From the NCBI GenBank assembly GCA_947629175.1, contig CANRCT010000001.1:62001-126000 (forward strand): 64,000 nt of DNA. The letters are read 5' to 3'. Made by a program: the position numbers and the translations under genes. Shown piece by piece: positions 34,640 through 42,862 of the stretch. The notes below the pieces were generated by a model. It did not search any database, was not told where the DNA came from, and saw nothing but the letters and a program-made list of their open reading frames with translations. This DNA is from an uncultured Muribaculaceae bacterium (lineage in GTDB: Bacteria > Bacteroidota > Bacteroidia > Bacteroidales > Muribaculaceae). The stretch's first letter is position 1, and the number at the start of each line of letters is the position of its first letter.

Positions 34640-35656
34640 ATGAAATCCATTAACCGGCTGACTCCGGGAGCTCTGACTCTCGGAGCGGCTCTGCTTCTGG
34701 CGGTAGCGGCTTCGTCGTGCGCCAAAGAAGTGAAGAGTACGGCATCGTCGGGTATCGCCCAGATAGCGTGCGACGCCAGTTTCGAGAATATAATGAGCCA
34801 GGAGATAGACGTGTTTGAATACATCTATCCCAAGGCGAGCATAATGCCCGTATATACAAGTCAGAATGCTGTGATCGACAGTCTGCTCGACGTCAGCAAG
34901 ACGGCCGACACGCGTCTGGGAGTGATCACCCGTCCGCTGACAAAAAAGGAGGTGGACTATCTGAAGTCAAACGGGCGACAGGTGCGTCAGAGCATGATCG
35001 CCGTCGACGCGCTTGCGCTGATCGTCAATCCCAAAAACAGCGTGACGGTCCTCAGCAAGCCTGAAATAGCAGAGATCCTGTCGGGTAAGCTTACCGAATG
35101 GAGTCAGGTAGTCCCGGGCAACGATCATCTCGGTAAGATCGAGGTGGTGTTTGACCACCAGGGGTCGTCGACGGTACAATATATGCGCGACTCTCTGCTC
35201 AACGGCGGCCAGTTCGGCCCGAACGTGTTTGCCCAGCAGACGCCTCAGGATGTGTTCAAGGCTGTCCGCGACAACAAGAACGCCGTGGGTATAATCGGCG
35301 TCAGCTGGATAAGCTCCGATCTCAAGACCCGCGAGATGAACCGCGAGGAGTTCGCAGCCTCAGTGCAGAGCAACGACTCGGTCAGCAACTCGGCCGATAT
35401 GCGTTTCAGCGAGGATGTGAAGGTCATCAAGGTTCGTGGCAATGACGAAGTGACGGCCTATATGCCCTATCAGCTTTATATCTTCGACGGCTCATATCCT
35501 CTCTACCGTCAGATTTACATGATATGCACTGCGACCGGAGGCACCATAAGCCATGGATTCTACTCGTTTGTGACGGGTTTCCACGGCCAGAAGATCATGA
35601 TGACCACCGGAGTGCTTCCCAAGGTGGTGCAGCCGACTCTGGTCAACATCAACTGA
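34640..35656 (+). CDS. PstS-like phosphate-binding lipoprotein
   Basis: 338 aa. The signal ends at a lipobox (VAASSC, Cys about 27). The body is a type-2 periplasmic binding fold: IACDASFENIMSQEIDVFEYIYP, then NGRQVRQSMIAVDALALIVNPKN, VFDHQGSSTVQYM and NKNAVGIIGVSW, as in PstS-like proteins. No PstC, PstA or PstB gene is adjacent, so it is an orphan binding protein, perhaps a sensor or a partner of an outer membrane system (inference). The ATG at 34640 gives the signal peptide; longer starts would overlap the small membrane protein gene. Confidence 0.87.
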   Translation: MKSINRLTPGALTLGAALLLAVAASSCAKEVKSTASSGIAQIACDASFENIMSQEIDVFEYIYPKASIMPVYTSQNAVIDSLLDVSKTADTRLGVITRPLTKKEVDYLKSNGRQVRQSMIAVDALALIVNPKNSVTVLSKPEIAEILSGKLTEWSQVVPGNDHLGKIEVVFDHQGSSTVQYMRDSLLNGGQFGPNVFAQQTPQDVFKAVRDNKNAVGIIGVSWISSDLKTREMNREEFAASVQSNDSVSNSADMRFSEDVKVIKVRGNDEVTAYMPYQLYIFDGSYPLYRQIYMICTATGGTISHGFYSFVTGFHGQKIMMTTGVLPKVVQPTLVNIN

Positions 35657-35751
35657 ACGTTGTCGACTGCAAAACATCTTTCGACCCACGGCAATGGGAA
35701 AAGCGAATGACTGAAAACAAACAATAATATAATCAGTAATAAACCAAGTCA

Positions 35752-37374
35752 ATGAAACTGAAATTACTTTTCGCAGTGCTCCTCGGCGGAGCCCTGTCGG
35801 CAGCCGCCCAGGGTGGCTACCAGGATGGCGTTGACAATTACAACGCCGGACGTCTCGACGTGGCCAAGACCATCCTCGAGAACACAATCAACGATCCGCA
35901 GACCAACAAGTCGGTGAGCTACTTTTATCTTGGCTCCATTGACTTCCAGAACAACGAGATCGAGGCAGCCAAGGCCAACTTCGACAAGGGCGTTTCGGCT
36001 GATCCGGCCAATGGCATGAACTACATCGGTCTTGGTGAAGTCGCTCTCAAGCAGGGCCAGAAAGGCGCTGCGGAAGATTTCTTCAAGCAGGCCATGCAGA
36101 CCAACAAGAAGAACACTGCTCTTGTAGCCGAAGTGGCGCGCGCCTATTACAACGTTGACCCCGTGGCTTACGCCAAGGAGCTCAACAAGTATCTTGACAA
36201 GGCTCTCAAAGACTCGAAGAACACCGAGAGCGCGGCTTTCGTGCTCCAGGGCGACATGAAGGCAAAAGAGGATCCGGGCAATGCGGCTTCGTTCTATGAG
36301 CTCGCCATCGAGGCTGACAAGAACAAGAACGTAGTCAACCGTGAGGCTTATGTTAAGTATGCCAACACCTACTTCCATGTGGCTCCCAAATTTGCCATCG
36401 AGAAGCTTGAGGAACTCAACAAACTGGAGCCCAATTCGGCTCTGGCACAGCGTGAGCTCGCCGAGAAATACTACGACAACTCGCAGTTCGGATCGGCTTG
36501 TCTGCAGTATGGCAAATACCTCGAAAACCCCAATCATTTCCAGAAGGATGAGCAGCGCTATGCCGGTCTGCTTTATTCGGCAAAGGAATATGACAAGAGC
36601 CTTGAGGTGGCCAACAACGTGCTCTCGAAGGATCCGGCCAACTTCTATATGTACCGCATCATCATGATGGACTATGCCGCCAAGGAGGACTGGCCTGCAG
36701 CAGAGGCTGCCGGAGCTAAGCTTTTCGGTCATCCCGACGCCCAGTACATCCCCAACGACTACATTCTCTATGGCGATGCTCTCACAGAGCAGGGCAAGTA
36801 TGACGAAGCTGTCAAGACTTTCGAGCAAGCCATATCGCTCAATCCCGACAAACCCGAATTGATGCCGAAACTCAGCCTCGTCCACGAGCGTTCGGGCAAT
36901 CCCGAGAAGGCTATCGAGGTGATGAAGCAGTATCTCGACGCAGGCAACGGTTCGGTCAACGACGTAGTCAGCATGGGTCGCCGCTATGCCGCTCTTGCCC
37001 GCAAGCTTGAGAAAGGCAATCCTGAGCGCGTGGCTGCTGCCGACGAGGGTCTTAAATATTACGGCATGGCCATCGAGCGTGTCCCCAACAACGCTACTCT
37101 CTACCGTCTGAAAGGCGAGCTCCTCTTTGCTCGTAATGATGACAAGCCCGACGCAGATGTGGCAGCCGCTTACGAGAAGATGCTCGAACTGCTTAATGAA
37201 AAGCCCGAGAACCGCGAGTCGCAGATGGCATCATACCGTGCTGCAGACTATATCCTCGGCATCTATTATTTCGATGTTGACAAGGCCAAGGCCAAGACAT
37301 ATCTTCAGGATTATCTGACCATCGATCCCGAGAACGAGGATGTCAAGGCTCTTTATGACGCTATAGGAGAATAA
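35752..37374 (+). CDS. Periplasmic tetratricopeptide repeat protein
   Basis: 540 aa. Signal peptide of about 19 residues (MKLKLLFAVLLGG then AAAQGG). Many helix pairs with TPR spacing follow: YQDGVDNYNAGRLDVAKTIL, YFYLGSIDFQNNEIEAAKANF, GEVALKQGQKGAAEDFF, ALTEQGKYDEAVKTFEQAISL with NPDKPELM, and a last one ending DYLTIDPENEDVKALY. It probably acts as a protein-binding scaffold. It lies 95 bp after the PstS-like gene and is ended by a strong terminator at 37401. Confidence 0.9.
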   Translation: MKLKLLFAVLLGGALSAAAQGGYQDGVDNYNAGRLDVAKTILENTINDPQTNKSVSYFYLGSIDFQNNEIEAAKANFDKGVSADPANGMNYIGLGEVALKQGQKGAAEDFFKQAMQTNKKNTALVAEVARAYYNVDPVAYAKELNKYLDKALKDSKNTESAAFVLQGDMKAKEDPGNAASFYELAIEADKNKNVVNREAYVKYANTYFHVAPKFAIEKLEELNKLEPNSALAQRELAEKYYDNSQFGSACLQYGKYLENPNHFQKDEQRYAGLLYSAKEYDKSLEVANNVLSKDPANFYMYRIIMMDYAAKEDWPAAEAAGAKLFGHPDAQYIPNDYILYGDALTEQGKYDEAVKTFEQAISLNPDKPELMPKLSLVHERSGNPEKAIEVMKQYLDAGNGSVNDVVSMGRRYAALARKLEKGNPERVAAADEGLKYYGMAIERVPNNATLYRLKGELLFARNDDKPDADVAAAYEKMLELLNEKPENRESQMASYRAADYILGIYYFDVDKAKAKTYLQDYLTIDPENEDVKALYDAIGE

Positions 37375-37400
37375 TCCTACTGCGACAACGATAAACAATA

Positions 37401-37445
37401 TCGCCGGGCACACGCGCTGATGTGTCCGGCGATCTTTTTGTCTTT
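37401..37445 (+). terminator. Terminator after the TPR gene
   Basis: TCGCCGGGCACA pairs with TGTGTCCGGCGA (one wobble), then TCTTTTTGTCTTTTT. Confidence 0.88.
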
Positions 37446-37486
37446 TTACCCGACTTGGAGAGAGATCGGCTAACGAAATGCTGAGG

Positions 37487-38191
37487 TCAGCCGAAGCGGC
37501 TTATTTTCAGAAGGGTCTTTTCGTCTACGATCTTTATCGTGCGTCCGTCCACGACGATGATCTTCTCATTGCCGAAGTCCGTCAGGGTGCGGATGGCGTT
37601 GGCTGTGGTCATATTCGACAGATTGGCGAGATCCTGACGTCCCATGTATACCCTGATGGTAGTGCCGTCCTCTTCATATCCGTAGCTGTCCTTCAGTGCT
37701 ATGAGAGCCTCGGCAAGGCGTCCGCGAAGATGCTTCTGGGTGAGGTTGACGATGTTGGTGTCAGAGCGCCCGAGGTTGTGAGACAGCTCCCGGATGAAAA
37801 ACCAGGCGACCTGGATATTATTGTCGATAAGTTCTTTGACCACCGTCATCGGTATGGACCCCAATATTGACGGCTCTATGGTCGCCGCAGTCGAGACGTA
37901 GGGCTCTTCAGCGAAAAATGCCCGATAGCCGAAATATTGCACAGGGCGTATGAGGCGGAGTATCTGGGTCCGGTTGCCAGCTCCATCCTTGTAAAGCTTC
38001 GCTTTGCCCTTGAGGAGACACCAGAGAAATTCAGGCGCCTCGTTTTCGGCATATATGATCTGATTCTTTTTGAAATGGTGGATTGAAAAATTGTCGGTGA
38101 TCTTACGCTTTTCGTCCGCGTTGAGTATGGTCCAGATCTCCGACAGGTCTTCGCTCATCACCTTTTCAAGAGCGGCTCTAACCTTGTTCAT
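37487..38191 (-). CDS. Crp/Fnr-family transcriptional regulator
   Basis: 234 aa. The N-terminal cNMP-binding-like barrel (about 20-130) has FKKNQIIYAENEAPEFLWCLLKGKAKLY, and PVQYFGYRAFF. The helix-turn-helix is near residue 185-205: GRQDLANLSNMTTANAIRTL. There are no Cys residues of an Fnr-type iron-sulfur cluster, and the cAMP-contact residues are not recognisable. It likely senses a small ligand or a redox state. A second Met at residue 12 is an alternative start (38158). A TAACTTTGC box lies at 38243-38251. No target site was identified. Confidence 0.9.
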   Translation of the reverse strand: MNKVRAALEKVMSEDLSEIWTILNADEKRKITDNFSIHHFKKNQIIYAENEAPEFLWCLLKGKAKLYKDGAGNRTQILRLIRPVQYFGYRAFFAEEPYVSTAATIEPSILGSIPMTVVKELIDNNIQVAWFFIRELSHNLGRSDTNIVNLTQKHLRGRLAEALIALKDSYGYEEDGTTIRVYMGRQDLANLSNMTTANAIRTLTDFGNEKIIVVDGRTIKIVDEKTLLKISRFG

Positions 38192-38242
38192 GTCACTGAT
38201 TGGGTGCTATCCTATATGTATATATTATGTGTAGTAGTGTTA

Positions 38243-38251
38243 GCAAAGTTA
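38243..38251 (-). promoter_or_regulatory. -7 promoter box of the Crp/Fnr regulator gene
   Basis: TAACTTTGC on the minus strand, 51 bp before the ATG. No TTG at -33. Confidence 0.5.
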
Positions 38252-38370
38252 TGTATTTTTTTTGGAATATTGAAGGTTTTTCTGCTAAAACTGAAAAATA
38301 GTATCTTTTTAAGCATGATTTTTAAGCATATTGTCAGCCTGTCACATTCGGATGCCGGCTTAGTCGGTGC

Positions 38371-38413
38371 AAAAAAAGATCTCCTGCCGGCGAAAGTGGC
38401 CGGGCAGGAGACC
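38371..38413 (-). terminator. Terminator after rfbA-rfbC
   Basis: TCTCCTGC / GCAGGAGA with CGG/CCG inside, followed on the minus strand by T7. Strong. Confidence 0.88.
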
Positions 38414-38435
38414 TGATTGGTATGAATCAATGCGG

Positions 38436-39002
38436 TCAGTATTCGCCGTAGACAAATGGCGATTCAAACTGACTGAGCACCGGGTGACGGGTGTCTTTAT
38501 CGGAGAGAATAGCCGACGACGGATCGATGCGCCAGTCTATGTCAAGCTCCGGGTCGAGTAGCGAAATGCCTCCGTCGGCCTGCGGGGCATAGTAATTGTC
38601 GCATTTGTACTGGAAGACCGCTGTCTCTGACAGGACCGCGAATCCGTGCGCGAACCCGCGCGGCACGAAAAACTGCAGGTGATTGTCGGCGGTCAGCTCA
38701 ACGGCCACGTGCTTGCCATAAGTGGGGGAGCCGCGCCGTATGTCGACCGCCACATCAAGAACTGCGCCTTCGACGCATCTGACGAGTTTTGCCTGGGTGA
38801 ACGGCGGCCGCTGGAAGTGCAGTCCGCGCATGACTCCGCGGGATGATTTGCTCTGGTTGTCCTGCACGAACTCTATGTCGCGGCCAATAAGACTGTTGAA
38901 GTCGCGGCGTGAATAACTTTCGAAAAAATAGCCGCGCGCGTCGTCAAACACTCGGGGCTTGAGTATTACTACCTCGGGTATCGTTGTGGTGATGATTTCC
39001 AT
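38436..39002 (-). CDS. rfbC: dTDP-4-dehydrorhamnose 3,5-epimerase
   Basis: 188 aa. FDDARGYFFESYSRRDF, then VQDNQSKSSRGVMRGLHFQRPPFTQAKLVR and FVPRGFAHGFAVLSETAVFQYKCDNYY are the family's cupin motifs, with the catalytic His in GLHFQ and the Tyr near YKCDNYY. It inverts C3 and C5 of dTDP-4-keto-6-deoxyglucose. It follows rfbA by 17 bp and ends in the terminator at 38371-38413. Confidence 0.96.
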   Translation of the reverse strand: MEIITTTIPEVVILKPRVFDDARGYFFESYSRRDFNSLIGRDIEFVQDNQSKSSRGVMRGLHFQRPPFTQAKLVRCVEGAVLDVAVDIRRGSPTYGKHVAVELTADNHLQFFVPRGFAHGFAVLSETAVFQYKCDNYYAPQADGGISLLDPELDIDWRIDPSSAILSDKDTRHPVLSQFESPFVYGEY

Positions 39003-39019
39003 GTGGGTGGCAGTGAGGG

Positions 39020-39922
39020 TTAGTCAAGATTCTGCATGCCGGTGCGGTCGAGCTCGTCGATCACTTTCATGAGATAGCGGCCATACTGGTTTTTGAGCAT
39101 CGGCCGGGCCAGCTCGACCATGCGCTCGCGGTCAATCCATCCCTGACGGTAGGCAATGCCTTCGAGACAGGCGATTTTAAGGCCCTGACGTTTTTCGAGC
39201 ACTTCCACATAGATCGAAGCTTCGGCGAGGCTGTCGTGGGTGCCTGTGTCGAGCCATGCGAATCCGCGGGGAAGTGTGCGTACGCGCAGGTCGCCGGAGC
39301 GCAGGAATTCCTGATTGACCGATGTTATCTCAAGCTCTCCGCGTGCCGACGGCTTGATGGAGGCTGCCACATCCACCACCTTGTTGGGGTAGAAATATAG
39401 TCCTACCACGGCATAGTTGGATTTGGGATGCTCAGGCTTCTCCTCGATGGAGAGGCATCGGCCCGATTCGTCGAATTCTGCTACCCCGTAACGTTCGGGA
39501 TCGTCGACCCAGTAGCCGAATACGGTCGCGGTGCCGCGCTCTGCGTCGGCCACGGCGTCTTTCAGCAGGCGTGAGAATCCGGCTCCGTGGAATATGTTGT
39601 CGCCCAGGACGAGGCAAGCCGAATCGTCGCCGATGAAATCGCGGCCGATGATGAAAGCCTGGGCCAGACCGTCGGGCGAGGGCTGCTCGGCATATTCAAG
39701 ATGGATGCCATAGTCGCTTCCGTCGCCTAAAAGACGCTTGAATCCGGGGAGATCCTGAGGGGTGGAGATGACAAGTATGTCGCGTATGCCTGCAAGCATG
39801 AGCGCCGATATGGGGTAGTAGACCATAGGCTTGTCATAGACCGGGAGGAGCTGCTTGCTGACTCCTTTGGTTATGGGGTAGAGGCGAGTGCCGCTGCCGC
39901 CAGCGAGTACGATTCCTTTCAT
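39020..39922 (-). CDS. rfbA: Glucose-1-phosphate thymidylyltransferase
   Basis: 300 aa. [18 protein letters not shown] is the nucleotidyltransferase signature; [22 protein letters not shown] and [12 protein letters not shown] follow. It makes dTDP-glucose, the first step to dTDP-rhamnose. Its promoter is close: the -7 box ends 6 bp before the ATG, so the mRNA may have almost no leader. Followed by rfbC. Confidence 0.97.
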   Translation of the reverse strand: MKGIVLAGGSGTRLYPITKGVSKQLLPVYDKPMVYYPISALMLAGIRDILVISTPQDLPGFKRLLGDGSDYGIHLEYAEQPSPDGLAQAFIIGRDFIGDDSACLVLGDNIFHGAGFSRLLKDAVADAERGTATVFGYWVDDPERYGVAEFDESGRCLSIEEKPEHPKSNYAVVGLYFYPNKVVDVAASIKPSARGELEITSVNQEFLRSGDLRVRTLPRGFAWLDTGTHDSLAEASIYVEVLEKRQGLKIACLEGIAYRQGWIDRERMVELARPMLKNQYGRYLMKVIDELDRTGMQNLD

Positions 39923-39928
39923 AATGGT

Positions 39929-39960
39929 GCAAATATAGCAAACAATTCCCGTTCAGTCAA
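39929..39960 (-). promoter_or_regulatory. Promoter of rfbA-rfbC
   Basis: TATATTTGC at 39929-39937 and TTG at 39958-39960 (minus strand), 20 bp apart. The predicted start site falls at or next to the ATG. Confidence 0.72.
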
Positions 39961-40007
39961 CCCCCGGAGACGCTATTTTGCACGATATCCTGAGATTATT
40001 CTCCCAC

Positions 40008-41267
40008 CTACTCTCCCAACGTGAATCTGACGCCCAGATTGAGGTTGAAATTGAGCGGTTTGTCGCTGTAGACTGTCGGTATTTTAGTGCCGTCGTTAAA
40101 ATAATAGCTTACCCCCGGCTCTGCAAACAGGCGCGCCGCGCCGGCAAGGCGGCACTGCAGGCCGGCGCCGACATTGACCGACCATTGCATAGGCCGTTCC
40201 GAAAGAGATTCGGTCGTAGTGCCGTTGGGGACGTGGTCGAAAATGAAATGTTTCTCAATACGCGCCGACACGCATTTTTCGGCCAATACTCCTGCGGAGG
40301 CATACAGGCCGATGCGCCCCCACGACAGGATGCGGTATTTGATGTTGAGCGGGATGCCGATGTAATGCAGCCGCTGGCGCCCCTCATAGTAGTTGTGGTC
40401 GCTTCCTTCTGTAATGTCTGACGACAGGTAGGCGTAGCTGATGCCGCTTTCGAGGGAGATGCGCCTGTTGAGGGAATAGTCGACGGTTATGCCGGCTCTG
40501 ACAGGAATGTTGTGTCTGACCTTTGTGTCGAGCCGTCGGCCTTTATTGAAGAGCATAAGTCCGAGCATTGGGGTGTCTTTCCACGAGGCATAGTCGGCGC
40601 CGAGTGGCGCTCCAGAAAGATAAGCCGGCGAACGTCGGGTCGACATTGAGCCGGTGGCGCCCGAGCTGAACATCGCTATCGAGAGATTGCGGGCTGATTG
40701 ACCGATCTTCCGCCGATTGTCGGCTGCGCCTCTTCTGACAGGGAGCGGGGAGGAGGTGTGGGCCCGTTCGACGGAGTGTGTGGACAGGCTGTCGTTTCCA
40801 TCTGTCACAGGGATGGCCGCCGGCATGGTGCTGTGTCCGGTGCTTGAAGTGTCGGCCGTCCCATGAGGCTGTTCGGTGACCTCGGCGAGAATCTTTTCTG
40901 AAGTCACTGCCGTCGGTGTCGGCTGCGGAGCCTGAATGGATGCGGGCTGTTTGCTGATAATGCCGGAGGGAACATCGTGCTGCGTCGGATACGATGCTGT
41001 CGGTGCGTGGGCTGACATCATCGGTCGAAGATCTGTCTTCTTGTTGCCGTCGAGAAGATAAAAGCACAGAGATATCGCCAGAGCGAGCATGGCTGCGGCC
41101 GCCAGGCTTCTTCTTACCCGGATCAATATCGTGCGGCGTCGCGCCGGCCGTTGTCCGCCGGCCGCTGGAGCCAGCTTCTCTTCTATGGCTTCCCACAGCC
41201 GGTCGGGGGCGTCGGTTTCGTATTCCGACATCCTGTCGTGGATCTTATGCAGCCAGTCTTCGTTCAT
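40008..41267 (-). CDS. Sigma-linked transmembrane protein with C-terminal outer membrane barrel
   Basis: 419 aa. The first 50 residues are cytoplasmic-like (MNEDWLHKIHDRMSEYETDAP; DRLWEAIEEKL) with an Arg-rich end, followed by one membrane helix at about 52-71. Residues 75-200 are a Pro/Ser/Thr-rich linker. From about 225 the sequence turns into amphipathic beta strands like PorT-family barrels (AGITVDYSLNRRISLESGISYAYL, LGLRFTLGE-type end). It starts 14 bp after the ECF sigma gene. The N-terminal part is a candidate anti-sigma region (inference from position and layout, no zinc motif). Confidence 0.75.
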   Translation of the reverse strand: MNEDWLHKIHDRMSEYETDAPDRLWEAIEEKLAPAAGGQRPARRRTILIRVRRSLAAAAMLALAISLCFYLLDGNKKTDLRPMMSAHAPTASYPTQHDVPSGIISKQPASIQAPQPTPTAVTSEKILAEVTEQPHGTADTSSTGHSTMPAAIPVTDGNDSLSTHSVERAHTSSPLPVRRGAADNRRKIGQSARNLSIAMFSSGATGSMSTRRSPAYLSGAPLGADYASWKDTPMLGLMLFNKGRRLDTKVRHNIPVRAGITVDYSLNRRISLESGISYAYLSSDITEGSDHNYYEGRQRLHYIGIPLNIKYRILSWGRIGLYASAGVLAEKCVSARIEKHFIFDHVPNGTTTESLSERPMQWSVNVGAGLQCRLAGAARLFAEPGVSYYFNDGTKIPTVYSDKPLNFNLNLGVRFTLGE

Positions 41268-41281
41268 ATTGATCAGGGCGA

Positions 41282-41851
41282 TTATATATTGGTGGATAAA
41301 GGATTGTGATATTGCCTTATTTTTGAGGCAAGCAGTAATTTGGCTCTATGGAGCTGCGAGGCTGAAGTGCTTTCTTTTATGTTAAGAAGAGAGGCGATCT
41401 CTCTGTGGCTTTTATTCTCGATGACATAAAGGTTGAAGATAGTGCGGTATCCGTCGGGGAGTTCCCGAATCATTCGGAAAAGCTCCGCCGAAGGTATCGA
41501 GTCGACATCGGGTTCCGTGTCGGCCTGATCGTGATCCGGCACTGATATCCCGACGAAGTCTATCCGTTTGTCGCGTTGCAGATGTTTCAGCGCCTCGTTG
41601 ACGGTCACTTTCGTGATCCATCCCCTGAGGGATCCTTTGCCGCGGTAACCGAATGATGCGATTCCCGACATTATCTTCAGGAAGCTCTCCTGAAGCACGT
41701 CCTTGACATCCTCACTGTTGACGACATAGCGGGCGCAGACGGCGGTGAGATAGCGTATGTGTGTGGTGTACAGCTGTCTCATGGCATCCGGGTCGCCCTG
41801 TCGCAACAGACTGACAAGTCGGAGTTCGTTGTCGGGTTCGTCAGGCATCAT
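41282..41851 (-). CDS. ECF-type RNA polymerase sigma factor
   Basis: 189 aa. Region 2 has QLYTTHIRYLTAVCARYV and VLQESFLKIMSGI; region 4 ends with GYRTIFNLYVIENKSHREIASLLNIKESTSASQLHRAKLLL, the usual helix-turn-helix. This is the small sigma-70 class common in Bacteroidetes, normally held by an anti-sigma factor. The transmembrane barrel protein is 14 bp downstream and is the obvious partner. Target promoters unknown. Confidence 0.93.
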   Translation of the reverse strand: MMPDEPDNELRLVSLLRQGDPDAMRQLYTTHIRYLTAVCARYVVNSEDVKDVLQESFLKIMSGIASFGYRGKGSLRGWITKVTVNEALKHLQRDKRIDFVGISVPDHDQADTEPDVDSIPSAELFRMIRELPDGYRTIFNLYVIENKSHREIASLLNIKESTSASQLHRAKLLLASKIRQYHNPLSTNI

Positions 41852-41920
41852 TCGCTCTTTGCGCTGCGTGGATATTGAGTTCTGTGTCGAGCTTCGGACA
41901 GATGCTTCAGGTAAATGCGC

Positions 41921-42673
41921 TCATCTGACGGATCGTGAGTACAATATGCCGGTCGGATCGACAGCAGCCTGTCGCCGCATCTGCAGGTCGAATTCCGCCT
42001 TTTTTTCACCGGTGAATGATCTCCACTTGATTTTCAGTCTGACCTTGTCGCCGTCAGTGCGCCGGAGGCCGTTGAGGTTGAAAGCTACAAGGACATCCCC
42101 GGGCTGGCCGTACAGATCGCCTTTGGCATCATGTCTTAACTCCATTTCGAACGGATCGTCGGGGTTGATGCCGGTAAGCAGGTTTATGGCATGGATAGAG
42201 TGCGGGTCGCTCCAGTTGGTGCGTACGCGAAGTGTGAGGTAGCCGTCCTCCGCCACAGTGACCCAGTCGTTGATTATTTCTATCGGGTCGTTGCCGAAGA
42301 TCTGCGTGTCGTTGTCGCCGGTTACCGTTACGGGAAGTTTGGTGCGTATGCTGTCGATCCAGTTGACCTCGACACGGATCGTAGTTTTCTCGTCTCCGGA
42401 ATCTCCGGCGCGGGTATACAAAGGTGTCTCGGTATAGTTTACGAGAGCGCGCACCTCCTTGCCGTCAAAAGGGGCTTCGGGCATGTTGGTCGGCAATAGC
42501 GTGGTGACGTCGTCAAGCTGCATCACCCAGCTGCCGTCGTCGTTTGGACAGACGGTCACCAGTGCGGTAGGGCTCGCGAAATCGAGAGTGTCATCGTTGT
42601 CACTGCACGATGACAGGATCATCGGAAGTGACAGCAGTACGACCGCGGCCGACATGAACAAGTGTTTTTTCAT
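41921..42673 (-). CDS. NigD-like lipoprotein
   Basis: 250 aa. Signal ends at Cys23 (LSSC). The layout is that of NigD-like proteins: an N-terminal small domain with GSWVMQLDDVTTLLPTN, then DGKEVRALVNYTE, and a C-terminal domain starting near WVTVAEDGYLTLRVRTNW. NigD is a predicted surface or periplasmic lipoprotein found with a bacteriocin-like locus, with unknown function. Located 69 bp before the sigma factor gene on the same strand. Confidence 0.85.
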   Translation of the reverse strand: MKKHLFMSAAVVLLSLPMILSSCSDNDDTLDFASPTALVTVCPNDDGSWVMQLDDVTTLLPTNMPEAPFDGKEVRALVNYTETPLYTRAGDSGDEKTTIRVEVNWIDSIRTKLPVTVTGDNDTQIFGNDPIEIINDWVTVAEDGYLTLRVRTNWSDPHSIHAINLLTGINPDDPFEMELRHDAKGDLYGQPGDVLVAFNLNGLRRTDGDKVRLKIKWRSFTGEKKAEFDLQMRRQAAVDPTGILYSRSVR

Positions 42674-42776
42674 TCTGTAAAATTGTTTGGTTATTCTGCT
42701 CTGTCAAATCGGCAGGTCGCGCAAATCTTGCACGGGTCGTCGCGATTTAACAAAACTTAACCTGTCTCGGCAAGCA

Positions 42777-42823
42777 ATCAGGCGGTGTGTCAGAAAACAA
42801 TCTGTCATGACACACCGCCTGAT
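42777..42823. terminator. 15-bp perfect hairpin between the NigD and phosphoesterase genes
   Basis: ATCAGGCGGTGTGTC pairs with GACACACCGCCTGAT, 17-nt loop. No T tract directly after it on the minus strand; some T on the plus side (ATATTTG). Likely ends transcription of the phosphoesterase gene (minus). Confidence 0.6.
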
Positions 42824-42862
42824 ATTTGAGATCGACGGGAGAGACACCTCGCGGTTCGCGCC

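Noticed and set aside
41288..41297. Single DnaA-box-like GTGGATAA
   Set aside because: One isolated partial match, far from dnaA and inside the sigma operon.
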